Positions 8,829 through 18,622 of a DNA stretch of 64,000 nucleotides are shown here, piece by piece. The DNA is from Sphaerospermopsis aphanizomenoides BCCUSP55. Its GTDB lineage: Bacteria; Cyanobacteriota; Cyanobacteriia; Cyanobacteriales; Nostocaceae. Each line of letters begins with the position of its first letter. Within the stretch, counting starts at the first letter, position 1. The position numbers and the translations under genes were made by a program. Under the pieces are notes generated by a model that worked only from the letters and a program-made list of their open reading frames with translations, searched no databases and had not been told where the DNA came from. The stretch is from the NCBI RefSeq assembly GCF_001586785.1, contig NZ_LUFH02000016.1, positions 1 through 64,000 of the forward strand. The letters are read 5' to 3'.

Positions 8829-10082
8829 ATGCCAGACACAGTTATTCGCGTTGAAAACATCAGCAAAAAATATATTATTGGACACCAAAAGCAGGAACGC
8901 TATACTGTTCTTCGGGATGTGATAGCTAATCAGATTAAATCCATTGGTAGTTTAATTAATCCCAAAGCCAAAACCGAAAATCAGACTTTTGAAGAATTTT
9001 GGGCGCTCCAAGATGTTTCTTTTGAGATTAAGCAAGGTGACAGAGTTGGGATTATTGGTCGTAATGGGGCTGGAAAATCAACCCTATTAAAGATTTTAAG
9101 TAGAATTACAGAACCAACCCAAGGAAGCATCAAAATTAAAGGAAGAGTTGCGAGTTTATTGGAGGTAGGAACAGGGTTTCATCCAGAATTAACTGGTAGA
9201 GAAAATATCTTTCTCAATGGTGCAATTTTGGGGATGAGTAAAGAAGAAATTAAACGCAAATTTGATGAAATTGTTGCTTTTTCCGAAGTAGAAAAGTTTT
9301 TAGATACTCCTGTGAAGCGTTATTCTTCAGGAATGTATGTAAGACTGGCTTTTGCAGTAGCGGCACATTTAGAGCCTGAGATTTTAATTGTAGATGAAGT
9401 ATTAGCAGTGGGTGATGCTAAATTTCAGAAAAAGTGTTTGGGAAAAATGGAAGATGTCGGCAAAGAAGGCCGGAGTATTTTATTCGTTAGTCACAATTTA
9501 GGTATTTTGCAAACTCTATGCAATAGAGGTATTCTCCTTAACCAAGGAACGGTAGTTACTGATGACAGTGCTTCCCAAGCTGTTATTACTTATTTACAAA
9601 CCCTTGAACAATCAGTTTCTAATAATATATTAGATCGGCAAGACCGCAAAGGTAAAGGTGAAGTCCGTCTTTCCCGACTAGATGTTTCTTCTGGTGATGA
9701 TTATTCTGCAGCAACCTTAGCAACAGGCCGTCCTGCTCGCTTTATTTTCTATCTCACCGCAGGAAAACCTAAAATATCATGCGTGTTCACAATTTATGAC
9801 CAGTATGGTCAACCTGTAACAAGTTTCAGCAGTATTAACCAATTGCATGATGAAGATATTAACAGTTCAGGGCAGAGAGAGAAGATTATTTGTGAAATAG
9901 ATGAGTTACTGTTAGTCCCTGGACGCTACAGAATGAATGTGGCAATTATGAATGATAGTGAATTACAAGACCATGTAGAGGGAGCGGCTATTTTAGACGT
10001 TAATCAAGGTCATATCAGAGGATATCCCATACTTTCTGATGGAAAATATGGCAGTATTTGTATTCCACACCGTTGGAGTTAG
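8829..10082 (+). CDS. wzt: Polysaccharide ABC exporter, ATPase subunit with C-terminal sugar-binding domain (Wzt type)
   Basis: Nucleotide-binding subunit of the exporter. The 417-residue product has an ATPase domain (1 to about 250) with Walker A GRNGAGKST at 77-85, signature YSSGMYVRLAFA and Walker B ILIVDEVLAVGD. A separate C-terminal beta-rich domain follows (about 285-417). In O9a-type Wzt proteins this extra domain recognises the modified non-reducing end of the finished glycan, so a capping modification is expected here. I prefer the ATG at 8829 (MPDTVIRVENISKKY). An ATG at 8802 would add nine residues, and neither has a clear ribosome-binding site. It pairs with the permease encoded at 6871-7710. 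Confidence 0.93.
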   Translation: MPDTVIRVENISKKYIIGHQKQERYTVLRDVIANQIKSIGSLINPKAKTENQTFEEFWALQDVSFEIKQGDRVGIIGRNGAGKSTLLKILSRITEPTQGSIKIKGRVASLLEVGTGFHPELTGRENIFLNGAILGMSKEEIKRKFDEIVAFSEVEKFLDTPVKRYSSGMYVRLAFAVAAHLEPEILIVDEVLAVGDAKFQKKCLGKMEDVGKEGRSILFVSHNLGILQTLCNRGILLNQGTVVTDDSASQAVITYLQTLEQSVSNNILDRQDRKGKGEVRLSRLDVSSGDDYSAATLATGRPARFIFYLTAGKPKISCVFTIYDQYGQPVTSFSSINQLHDEDINSSGQREKIICEIDELLLVPGRYRMNVAIMNDSELQDHVEGAAILDVNQGHIRGYPILSDGKYGSICIPHRWS

Positions 10083-10112
10083 TGGCAATTAAATTAGGAA
10101 ATACCCAATATC

Positions 10113-10838
10113 ATGCTTAAATTGTTCAAACAAAAAAGTAAGGCTTTGTTGAAAAAATTTGTTCATGAACCTTTAGATATACGTTTATCAAAAATAGCTT
10201 CAAATGTTCTCAGTCAGCATCTGACATATCTAAGCAGGGGCGCTCTGATTGACATCATGAACGCGACTATAGAGTATGACAACAATAAAGTCAGTGGTAT
10301 CATTATAGAAACTGGATGTGCTTTAGGTGGATCGGCGATCGCTATTGCCAGTGTAAAATCCCAAAATAGGGAAGTTTACGTTTATGACGTTTTTGGCATG
10401 ATTCCCCCTCCTTCTGAGAAAGATGATTTAGATGTACATCAACGATATAACATAATTGCTAGTGGTAATTCTCAAGGAATAGGAAATAAAACTTACTATG
10501 GCTATGAAGAAAATCTTTATGATAAAGTTATCCAAAATTTTCAAAATTTTGATGTCGATGTGAGTCAAAACAATGTCTATTTAGTTAAAGGTCTTTTTGA
10601 AGATACTCTTATAATTGATAAACCCGTAGTTTTAGCTCACATTGATTGTGATTGGTACGACTCAGTTTATACTTGTTTACAGAGGATAGAACCTTGTTTG
10701 GTAACTGGTGGAACTTTTGTTATTGATGATTATAATGATTGGTCTGGTGCGAGAAAAGCAGTAGACGATTTTTTTCAAGACAAAAAGAATAATTACGATT
10801 TTCTCATGAAAGAAAGATTACATATAATCAAAAGATAA
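10113..10838 (+). CDS. TylF/MycF-like class I methyltransferase
   Basis: SAM-dependent O-methyltransferase of 241 residues. The SAM loop is IIIETGCALGGSAIAIA at about 63-79. The later HIDCDWYDSVYTCL and VIDDYNDWSGARKAV segments carry the metal-binding Asp residues characteristic of the TylF/macrocin family, which methylates sugar hydroxyls. It follows wzt after 30 bases. In systems with a Wzt C-terminal domain, a terminal methylation often signals chain end, so this enzyme is a candidate capping methyltransferase. That role is inferred from position only. Confidence 0.82.
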   Translation: MLKLFKQKSKALLKKFVHEPLDIRLSKIASNVLSQHLTYLSRGALIDIMNATIEYDNNKVSGIIIETGCALGGSAIAIASVKSQNREVYVYDVFGMIPPPSEKDDLDVHQRYNIIASGNSQGIGNKTYYGYEENLYDKVIQNFQNFDVDVSQNNVYLVKGLFEDTLIIDKPVVLAHIDCDWYDSVYTCLQRIEPCLVTGGTFVIDDYNDWSGARKAVDDFFQDKKNNYDFLMKERLHIIKR

Positions 10839-11159
10839 AGATAGTAATGCAAAACGGTTGTTGTATAAAAAATGGAATCAAGGAAATATTTGCATTTGAA
10901 TTAAGAATGGAAATTCAATATAGCATTCCTAGTTAAAATCATGAAATTTCCTATTTTATTATTCATTTGTTGATTTAAATTTTCAAGCTATATGTAATTG
11001 GTAATTTCCATACTAAGCAACTCCAAATAAATACATCAACATCATTATTTAACAATTCTTTTTCAGAAGATGAAGAATAAATAATTTATATTTTTTGTGA
11101 TTTAGACCAAACACATAATATCTAATTAAATTTATTTTTTGAGATTTGAGGAACATTTA
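10839..11159. other. 321-bp AT-rich gap
   Basis: No gene or RNA is recognised. The sequence is strongly AT-rich and probably contains a promoter for the pyruvyl transferase gene, whose GAGGA ribosome-binding site lies at 11148-11152. No clear hairpin terminator or repeat family member is visible. Confidence 0.4.
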
Positions 11160-12224
11160 ATGAATATGAATATTTGTCTATTTAATCCGGCTTTACGTGA
11201 TAACCAAAAACGTCCCAGTGAAAATTTAGGTGATTTTATTATTGAAGAGGCTGTAAAGCGAGAGCTTTTTTCTTTGTTTCCTAACGTCAACTTGTTTGAA
11301 TTATCTACTCATGTTGTCCCTTCTTATAAACACCACTTATCAATAGCTTCTAAATGTGATTTGATATTTGCAGGGGGAACTAATCTATTAAATTCTCATA
11401 TGAAATCATTCCAGCAATGGAAACTTTCACTTAAACAAAAAATCACATTAGGAAAAGCTATTTTGTTTGGGGTAGGTTGGGCAAAGTACGAGTCCACACC
11501 TGATCTATATACACAATTATCTATTAACTGTTTGCTATCTAAAAAAATTATTCACTCTACAAGAGATAGTTATACACTTAAACAATTAAATTCTATCGGC
11601 ATAAAAAATGTTCTCAACACAGGATGTCCAACCATGTGGCCATTTCTGGAATTTGATTTTTCTAAGATACCTCACAGGAAATCAAGAACTGTTCTGGTAA
11701 TGATTACTGACTATGCAAAGGACTATCAACTTGATAAGCAGCTTATAGAAACAGCTATAGATAATTATGAATCAGTTATATTTTGGCCTCAAGGTAAGGG
11801 GGATTTAGATTATATTATTGAACTTTTATTGGCCATTAATAATATGACTGTAAATGTTGAGATTGTAGGCAGTAGTAGAGTAAAAGATAGTAATATTATC
11901 AATAACTTAAAATCAAGATTGATTTTACTAGAACATTCTCTTGAGGGATTTAATAATCTTTTAGAATCTGATATAGAGTTTGATTATATTGGCACTAGAT
12001 TACATGGGGGTATAAAATGTCTTTTATCTTGTCGCAGGAGCTTAATTCTGGAAATTGATAATAGAGCCGCTGAAATTGCTAAAGATACTGGTTTGCCTAC
12101 TGTAAAAAGAGGAGAAATAGATAAAATAAAAAATTGGATCATTTCCCCGAGTATGACAGAGATATATCTAGATCCAGAACCGATAAAGCAATGGCGTTCT
12201 CAATTTAATATGGCAGTTAAATAG
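11160..12224 (+). CDS. Polysaccharide pyruvyl transferase family protein
   Basis: Product of 354 residues related to CsaB/WcaK/PssM-type enzymes, which attach a pyruvate ketal from phosphoenolpyruvate to sugar residues and so add negative charge. Supporting segments are LIFAGGTNLLNSH at about 65-77, HSTRDSYTLKQL and the C-terminal signature GTRLHGGIKCLLSCRRSLIL followed by NRAAEIAKDTGLP. The ATG at 11160 has GAGGA seven bases upstream and is preferred over a TTG at 11139. The gene sits alone after an AT-rich gap and is followed by a GT4 gene, so it may begin its own transcription unit. Confidence 0.83.
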   Translation: MNMNICLFNPALRDNQKRPSENLGDFIIEEAVKRELFSLFPNVNLFELSTHVVPSYKHHLSIASKCDLIFAGGTNLLNSHMKSFQQWKLSLKQKITLGKAILFGVGWAKYESTPDLYTQLSINCLLSKKIIHSTRDSYTLKQLNSIGIKNVLNTGCPTMWPFLEFDFSKIPHRKSRTVLVMITDYAKDYQLDKQLIETAIDNYESVIFWPQGKGDLDYIIELLLAINNMTVNVEIVGSSRVKDSNIINNLKSRLILLEHSLEGFNNLLESDIEFDYIGTRLHGGIKCLLSCRRSLILEIDNRAAEIAKDTGLPTVKRGEIDKIKNWIISPSMTEIYLDPEPIKQWRSQFNMAVK

Positions 12225-12270
12225 AAGCAATAAATTTAATAAGATTATCTGTATTATTAATTTATTTTCA

Positions 12271-13446
12271 ATGAAAATATTGTTGTCTATCTCAAGTCTG
12301 GCATTAGGTGGGGCGCAAACTTTCCTGGTGCGTCTAGCGGACAATCTAGTGAATAATAACTTCGTTTGTATTTATGATTATGAAGTTTGTGATTCTCGAG
12401 GAATTGATAATGTTTTATCTTTAATCCCCGATCAGGTTGAAGTTGTAAGACTGCCTAGATTTTTTGATTTTTTAGGCAAAAAAATTAATTATTTTCTACA
12501 TTTTTTAGGAATAAGTTTTAATGTTTGGCTGTGGATTAAAGAATTACATTTAAAATTTATACTATCTAAATACAACATTGAAATCATAAACAGTCATCTT
12601 TATCATTCTGATGCCTTTATATCTAGCTGTCTCAAAACTTCGGAAATACCTTTCGTTATCACAGACCACGGAGATTATAGATATGTATTGAATAAGGGTA
12701 TTACTACTGCTGCCAAGGTAAAAGAAATTTGTAACAGAGCTAATAAAATAGTCTGCATTTCTGATAACAATCTGCAATTAATGCAGGAATTAGTTACTTC
12801 TAAAGATAAATGTACAAAAATTTATAATGGAATATCTTTTATTGAAAAAACATTCCCCAAAGATGCTAGAAAGAAGCTGGGCATTAGCGAAGACACATTT
12901 GTGTTCGGCATGGTAGCAAGAGGCATTCCTGAAAAGGGATGGGAAACCGCGATTACAGCTTTTAAAAGTCTTGCATACGTTAATAATATTTATTTGATTC
13001 TAGTTGGTTCTAGCGAATACTTAAACAAACTAGAAAGTGAGTGTAAAACGGAAAAGAATATTTATTTTGTCGGTCATGCTTCAGAGCCATTTTATTGGAT
13101 AGATGCTTTTGATGTCGGTCTTTTGCCCACTTATTTTGCTGGGGAGAGTTTACCAAATTCAATTATTGAATATTTAATTTTAGGGAAGCCTACTATTGCT
13201 ACTGCTATTGGTGGTATTCCAGAAATGCTTAAGTTTCAAAATCGTCAATCTGGTTTGACTATCAAACTTAATGATTCTCATAATGTAGATGTTTTGGAAT
13301 TGGCAAAGGCTATGGAATTGTATTTTGAAAACAGATCTTTACTTATGGAACATTCAAAAAACGCTATTTTAAACTCTAAAAGATTTAACATTTCTTTATG
13401 TGCTGCCAGTTATGAAGCTTTGTTCAATAAATTAATAAATTTATGA
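12271..13446 (+). CDS. Family 4 glycosyltransferase
   Basis: GT-B enzyme of 391 residues. The N-terminus KILLSISSLALGGAQTFLVRL has the glycine-rich acceptor-domain loop of GT4 proteins. The C-terminal donor site reads GESLPNSIIEYLILGKPTIAT followed by GGIPEML, where E-N-S-I-I-E is the E-x7-E-like catalytic/nucleotide motif. VARGIPEKGWETAI marks the start of the second domain. Its stop overlaps the start of the following methyltransferase (ATGA), which implies translational coupling. The donor and acceptor sugars are unknown. Confidence 0.88.
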   Translation: MKILLSISSLALGGAQTFLVRLADNLVNNNFVCIYDYEVCDSRGIDNVLSLIPDQVEVVRLPRFFDFLGKKINYFLHFLGISFNVWLWIKELHLKFILSKYNIEIINSHLYHSDAFISSCLKTSEIPFVITDHGDYRYVLNKGITTAAKVKEICNRANKIVCISDNNLQLMQELVTSKDKCTKIYNGISFIEKTFPKDARKKLGISEDTFVFGMVARGIPEKGWETAITAFKSLAYVNNIYLILVGSSEYLNKLESECKTEKNIYFVGHASEPFYWIDAFDVGLLPTYFAGESLPNSIIEYLILGKPTIATAIGGIPEMLKFQNRQSGLTIKLNDSHNVDVLELAKAMELYFENRSLLMEHSKNAILNSKRFNISLCAASYEALFNKLINL

Positions 13447-14306
13447 ATTTTAAAAAAAAATTAAATCTTGGTTGTGGGTCTAGGCTTAACCCTGAGTGGA
13501 CAAACATCAATTTTGTATCCACTGCTGAAGGTGTTATAGCTCATAATCTAAGACAAGGTATTCCTTTTCCTGATGAGTCTTTTGATGTGGTTTATCACTC
13601 TCATTTGCTGGAGCATTTTCATAAATCAGAAGCAGAACCTTTCATAAAAGAGTGCTACCGCGTTTTACGCCCACAAGGAATTTTAAGAGTAGTAGTTCCG
13701 GATCTTGAGCAAATAGCTAGAATGTATCTGCATTGTTTAGAGCGAGCTAGTAGCGGTGATAAGGAATGGGAAGAGAACTACAAATGGATGCTTTTAGAGA
13801 TGTATGATCAAACAGTTAGAAATAGTTCAGGAGGAGAAATGGGCAGTTTCCTTTACCGAAAAGATATTTCTAATCAAGATTTTGTCATTAGACGATGAGT
13901 AGTAGAAGTTCAAAAAATTAACTTAGCAGCAGCGCAAAAACAAATGTCTTCTTCGCAACCTGCTGCTGAGAAATCGATTAAAAAATGGTTAAAACAGATT
14001 TATTGTATATTGAAACATCCGGACTATCGCCATCAAGCAATTCTGAAGATTATTCTTAGTCCCACAGAATTAAATGCACTGCAACTCGGTCAATTTAGGC
14101 AAAGTGGAGAAATTCACCAATGGATGTATGATCATTACTCATTATATGAATTATTAAAAAGATGTGGACTAGAAAAAATTACAAAAAGAAATGCGGATGC
14201 AAGTTATATTCCTGACTGGGCTAGATTTAATTTAGATACAGAACCTGATGGTTCTGTTTACAAACCAGATTCTCTCTATATGGAGGCTGTAAAACCAGTG
14301 CTATGA
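13443..14306 (+). pseudogene. SAM-dependent methyltransferase interrupted by one in-frame TGA
   Basis: One continuous reading frame of 288 codons is split by a single TGA at 13896-13898. The first part (151 residues) holds a class I methyltransferase core: LNLGCGSRLNPEW for SAM binding, then PFPDESFDVVYHSHLLEHF and ECYRVLRPQGILRVVVPDLE. After the TGA the same frame stays open and continues through SLYELLKRCGLEKI to a family-like C-terminus, YMEAVKPVL. Both ends overlap neighbours by ATGA (13443-13446 and 14303-14306), as expected for an intact coupled operon gene. A recent nonsense mutation, a base-calling error or readthrough are all possible. The upstream half may still fold but lacks the C-terminal half. 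Confidence 0.82.
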
Positions 14307-15538
14307 AAGTTTTGCACATTAACCAATCAGATATGGTTGGAGGAGCAGGTATAGCAGGATATCGTCTTCATCAAGGTTTATTAAATCAAGGTGTTGATTC
14401 AAAACTGTTAGTTGGGATTGCTAAAATTGCTGATCAGCGCATAGCTGCTATCCCGCGTAAATTTCGGATTGAAAGTCAAATTTATCGCTTTACAAGGCGT
14501 GTAGGACTAAACCATCTTCATCTGGTTAGTAGCTTTGATATTCCCAAGCACCAATTTTATCAAGATGCAGATATTATCAATTTTCATAACCTGCACAATA
14601 CTTATTTTAATTACCTAGTTATTCCTAAATTAACTGCAACTAAACCTGGTATTTTTACTCTCCATGATATGTGGAGCTTTACTGGTCAGTGCGCTTATAG
14701 CTTTGATTGTGAACGCTGGAAAACTGGCTGTCATAAATGTCCTTGTCCTACTACACATCCATCCAATTATTTTGATAGCACTCACATAGAATGGAAACTT
14801 AAAGAGTGGGTTTATAGTAAGTCAAATTTGACTATAGTAACTCTCAGTGATTGGTTGACTGATCTGGCTAAAAAGAGTATTCTAAGTCGCTTTCCTATTC
14901 ACAAAATACCCAATGGGATTGATACAATTTCTTTTCAACCTTTAGACCCTTTGTTATGTAAAACAGTATTAGATATTCCTAAAAATAAAAAAGTTCTTTT
15001 GTTTGGTGCAGAAAGTTTTAAATATACCCGCAAAGGTGGAGATTTACTGTTGAAGGTTCTGCAACAATTACCTGCATCGCTGAAATCAGAAACCATACTC
15101 CTGACTTTTGGTAATGGAAGTGAAGCAATTACATCAGAAGTGGGGATACCTTCTGTTAACTTAGGCTACATTAGCAGCGATCGCTTAAAATCTGTGGCTT
15201 ACTCTGCGGCTGACTTATTTATTTTTCCCACCCGTGCTGATAATTTACCCTTAGTTTTACAAGAAAGCATGGCTTGTGGAACTCCAATGGTATCTTTTAA
15301 AGTTGGTGGTGTACCTGACCTAGTACGTCATAACATCACTGGTTATTTAGCACAACTAGAAGATGTAGAAGATTTCCGCAATGGTATTGTCAGTCTCCTA
15401 GAAGATGAAAAATTACGCACAACCATGAGTAAAAATTGTCGAGTAATAGCTGTTAACGAATATAGCTTAGAACTGCAAGCAAAAAAGTATATAGAACTAT
15501 ATCAACAAGTGCTGCAATCACAATCTTTGTCATCTTGA
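14303..15538 (+). CDS. Family 4 glycosyltransferase (WcaC-like)
   Basis: GT-B glycosyltransferase of 411 residues. It starts KVLHINQSDMVGGAGIAGYRLHQGL and has the HDMWSFTGQCAYSFDCERW-type insert with several Cys residues (CERWKTGCHKCPCP) seen in colanic-acid WcaC-like enzymes. The Cys cluster could hold a metal. The donor-site motif is DNLPLVLQESMACGTPMVSF followed by GGVPDLV. The start codon overlaps the stop of the methyltransferase frame, and its own stop overlaps or abuts the next GT2 gene, so it lies in a tightly packed operon. Confidence 0.9.
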   Translation: MKVLHINQSDMVGGAGIAGYRLHQGLLNQGVDSKLLVGIAKIADQRIAAIPRKFRIESQIYRFTRRVGLNHLHLVSSFDIPKHQFYQDADIINFHNLHNTYFNYLVIPKLTATKPGIFTLHDMWSFTGQCAYSFDCERWKTGCHKCPCPTTHPSNYFDSTHIEWKLKEWVYSKSNLTIVTLSDWLTDLAKKSILSRFPIHKIPNGIDTISFQPLDPLLCKTVLDIPKNKKVLLFGAESFKYTRKGGDLLLKVLQQLPASLKSETILLTFGNGSEAITSEVGIPSVNLGYISSDRLKSVAYSAADLFIFPTRADNLPLVLQESMACGTPMVSFKVGGVPDLVRHNITGYLAQLEDVEDFRNGIVSLLEDEKLRTTMSKNCRVIAVNEYSLELQAKKYIELYQQVLQSQSLSS

Positions 15539-15546
15539 ATGAAGTA

Positions 15547-16569
15547 ATGCCAAAACTACCAAACCCCCCACAGGGAAAAACAGGATTTCCCTGGCATGAA
15601 GAAACAGAAAATTTATCTGAAAATGCCTGTATTTTAGAGTTAGGTGATGATAAAAATAGATATCCAAAAATTAGTATTATTACACCTTCCTACAACCAAG
15701 GACACTTTTTAGAAGAGACTATTCGCTCTGTACTGCTACAGAATTATCCCAATTTAGAATATATTATTATTGATGGCGGTAGCACAGATAATAGTATTGA
15801 CATTATCAAGAAATATGAATCATGGTTATCATATTGGGTAAGTGAACCTGATAACGGTCAAGCTCATGCTATTAATAAAGGTCTAGCTAGATCAACAGGT
15901 GATATCATTGCCTATCTTAATAGTGATGACTATTATTTACCAGGCACACTGTTTAAAATTGCAGAACATTTTCACCAATTTCCTAACACTGATTTAGTAC
16001 ACGGAATATGTCGTTATGTAAATAAAGAAGGTGAAAAGATAGGCGAGCAATTTGGCAATATCCAAAAGTTGGAAGAGATTTTAGATTTATGGAATGTGTG
16101 GTGGAAAAAACGCCAATTTGTTCAGCCTGAAGTATTTTGGACAAGACGCATTACGAATAAAGTTGGTTTGTTTAAAGAGGAACTTAATTATGTAATGGAT
16201 TATGATTACTGGTTAAGAATTTTAGAGGCAGAAGGACAAGTGGGAAGTGTTAATAGTGAAGTTTCCTGTTTCAGATTTACACCTTATCAAAAATCCAACC
16301 AAAGTGAAAAAGTAGCAGAAGAATTACTACAGCTTGTTCATCCATTGCTGTGGAGTAGGTTGACAAAAATATCGCACCAAAAACGATGGTTACTTCAAGG
16401 AAACTGGTTGTACCAAAATTTGCTGTTGAATGAAGTAGAAAAATCTCTGCAATTACAAGATAATAAATTTACCAGGTATGTAAAAATCTGCCGAATCATT
16501 TTGCATCACCCTCATATTCTATTAACGTCAGCCTTTAGTAACCGGATTAAATCTATTTTATGTAAATAG
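15547..16569 (+). CDS. Family 2 glycosyltransferase, tandem copy A
   Basis: GT-A enzyme of 340 residues from the chosen ATG. A TTG at 15535, overlapping the previous stop, would add four residues, and no strong ribosome-binding site decides between them. Core motifs are ISIITPSYNQGHFLEETI near the N-terminus, IIIDGGSTDNSIDIIKKY (first acidic site) and IAYLNSDDYYLPGTL (the DxD-like metal site, here SDD). A basic tail of about 60 residues follows. The central part closely resembles the next gene at both the protein and DNA level, so the two are tandem duplicates. The sugar is unknown. Confidence 0.9.
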   Translation: MPKLPNPPQGKTGFPWHEETENLSENACILELGDDKNRYPKISIITPSYNQGHFLEETIRSVLLQNYPNLEYIIIDGGSTDNSIDIIKKYESWLSYWVSEPDNGQAHAINKGLARSTGDIIAYLNSDDYYLPGTLFKIAEHFHQFPNTDLVHGICRYVNKEGEKIGEQFGNIQKLEEILDLWNVWWKKRQFVQPEVFWTRRITNKVGLFKEELNYVMDYDYWLRILEAEGQVGSVNSEVSCFRFTPYQKSNQSEKVAEELLQLVHPLLWSRLTKISHQKRWLLQGNWLYQNLLLNEVEKSLQLQDNKFTRYVKICRIILHHPHILLTSAFSNRIKSILCK

Positions 16570-16671
16570 GATATACATTCAAATAAATTACTTTTTATTG
16601 ATTTTATTGGGCAAGATAATACTCGCCTATCATAACTAAGTTTATTTTACATTGTCAGACTTAAAATCAAG

Positions 16672-17709
16672 ATGAATCAAAAAATGTCACATGGATTGAT
16701 TAACAAACTTCCTCTGCCACCTGATGGAAAAACTGGATTTCCGTGGACTGAGGAAACAGAAAAATTATCTATTTTAAATCTTGATCAACATATCTATCCC
16801 AAAATTAGTATTGTTACAGCTTCTTACAACCAAGGTCAATTTTTAGAAGAAACAATTCGCTCTGTACTGCTACAAAACTATCCTAATTTGGAATATATCA
16901 TCATTGATGGAGGTAGCACAGATAATAGTATAGACATTATTAAAAAATATGCCGATTATTTAACGTACTGGGTAAGTGAAAAAGATAATGGTCAGAGTGA
17001 TGCTATTAACAAAGGATTAAAGAAAATTTCAGGAGATATATGGGCATATATAAACAGTGATGATGTATATACCAAAGGAACTTTTTATCAAATTGCAGAC
17101 CAATTTCAAAAAGATGCCAACACTTATTGGGTTACCAGTCATGCAGAATATATTGATGAACAGGGAGGTTTTTTGGAAAAACTAATTCCTGTGCCATTTG
17201 CAGGAATGAAAGAAACTTTAATTCGCTGGGAGGGACCCAGATCAGTTGCGATTCAAGTCTCCAACTTTATGTCCAGCAAAATTATACGTGAATATGGTTT
17301 TTTTGATGAGTCTCTCCACTATTGTATGGATGTGGAATTTGGTATGCGGTTGCTAGTAGATGGCATCACACCTAAAATACTACCTGAAGTATTAGCCAAA
17401 GCGCGATTACATAGTAAGAGCAAAACTGTTTCTAAAGGTAATCTAGGTGCTTTTAGAGAAGAAGACTTGAAAATTATTCCCAGATTTCTGCCTAAACTAT
17501 CTATACAGGATCAGATTTATGTTCAAAAAAAGGTTGCTGAATATCAGTATTTTATGCATTTAAGCAAGGTTGCTAAACTTTATGAAACTCATGAGACAAC
17601 CAAGTTTATTTCTGCAACATTGAAAATGCTTATTCACCATCCATCATATTTAGCTCATCGAGCAACATGGGGAATGTTTCGCAAAGCTCTGGGTTTGAGC
17701 AGAAAATAA
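16672..17709 (+). CDS. Family 2 glycosyltransferase, tandem copy B
   Basis: GT-A enzyme of 345 residues, paralogue of the preceding gene. It shares the distinctive start motif LPxPPxGKTGFPWxEETE, ISIVTASYNQGQFLEETI and GGSTDNSIDIIKKY. The metal site is WAYINSDDVYTKGTF. The C-terminal third differs from copy A, which suggests a change of acceptor after duplication. A 102-base gap without features separates the copies. It is followed after 13 bases by a GT8-like gene. Confidence 0.9.
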   Translation: MNQKMSHGLINKLPLPPDGKTGFPWTEETEKLSILNLDQHIYPKISIVTASYNQGQFLEETIRSVLLQNYPNLEYIIIDGGSTDNSIDIIKKYADYLTYWVSEKDNGQSDAINKGLKKISGDIWAYINSDDVYTKGTFYQIADQFQKDANTYWVTSHAEYIDEQGGFLEKLIPVPFAGMKETLIRWEGPRSVAIQVSNFMSSKIIREYGFFDESLHYCMDVEFGMRLLVDGITPKILPEVLAKARLHSKSKTVSKGNLGAFREEDLKIIPRFLPKLSIQDQIYVQKKVAEYQYFMHLSKVAKLYETHETTKFISATLKMLIHHPSYLAHRATWGMFRKALGLSRK

Positions 17710-17722
17710 GGATTAGTAATTT

Positions 17723-18622
17723 ATGTCTCTTGGCTCTATTGTACTCAAAATTAAACAAAAATATCAACATGGTTTATGGACTGCATACTACCGAGATAGT
17801 GTCAGACATTCCATACTCAAGACTAAACCTATTGTCAACACAAATGATTTAAACTGTGAAATTCATGTTCTAACTTCTGCCAATGATTGGTTAAATTTAG
17901 TTTGGGCTTTAAAGTCTTTTTATCATTTTTCTCAGCGTCAATATGCTCTGTGCATTCATGATGATGGAACTCTAACTGAGGAAAATATTACAATTCTACA
18001 GTATCACTTTCCAAACGCTAGGATCATTGACAGAAAACAAGCTGATGAAAAAGTTTTAGCATTATTATCATCCTATCCTCGTTGTTTGGAGTTTCGCAAA
18101 ACAAATCACCTGTCACCAAAGGTATTTGACTTTGCTGCATATTTGCAGAGTGAGCGATTGCTACTGCTAGATAGTGATATTTTGTTTTTTGAAGAACCTA
18201 CAGCACTACTAAAACAAATCGAAAATCCAGATTATCAACTCAACACATTCAATGGAGATGTGGAAAGTGCTTACACAGTTGAACCAGAAACGGTGAAAAC
18301 TCATCTGGGTTTTGACTTAGCTGCAAGAGTAAATTCAGGATTAGGACTTATTCACAAAAACTCCTTGAATTTCGATTGGATAGAAGAATTTTTATCCCTA
18401 CCAAATATTATTGGGCATTTTTGGCGCATTGAACAAACTATTTATGCTTTGTGTAGTTCTCGTTATGGAGTAGAACTGTTACCATCAGCTTATGATGTAC
18501 ATTTAGAAGGAAGTATAAATGGTTCTCCTTCTCGTCACTACGTAGGCAGAATTAGACACTTGATGTACAACGAAGGAATTCGTCATTTAGTGCAGAATAA
18601 TTTTCTCAAAGAGTTAAAGTAA
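17723..18622 (+). CDS. GT8-like glycosyltransferase
   Basis: Product of 299 residues that I assign to a GT-A fold by the segments CEIHVLTSANDWLNLVWALKS near the N-terminus and the DxD metal motif LLLLDSDILFF with D150 and D152, followed by FNGDVESAY and NSGLGLIHK. These resemble family 8 (LgtC/glycogenin-like) layouts, but the match is not strong, so the family number is tentative. Its TAA shares one base with the ATG of the next gene (TAATG at 18620-18624). Confidence 0.65.
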   Translation: MSLGSIVLKIKQKYQHGLWTAYYRDSVRHSILKTKPIVNTNDLNCEIHVLTSANDWLNLVWALKSFYHFSQRQYALCIHDDGTLTEENITILQYHFPNARIIDRKQADEKVLALLSSYPRCLEFRKTNHLSPKVFDFAAYLQSERLLLLDSDILFFEEPTALLKQIENPDYQLNTFNGDVESAYTVEPETVKTHLGFDLAARVNSGLGLIHKNSLNFDWIEEFLSLPNIIGHFWRIEQTIYALCSSRYGVELLPSAYDVHLEGSINGSPSRHYVGRIRHLMYNEGIRHLVQNNFLKELK

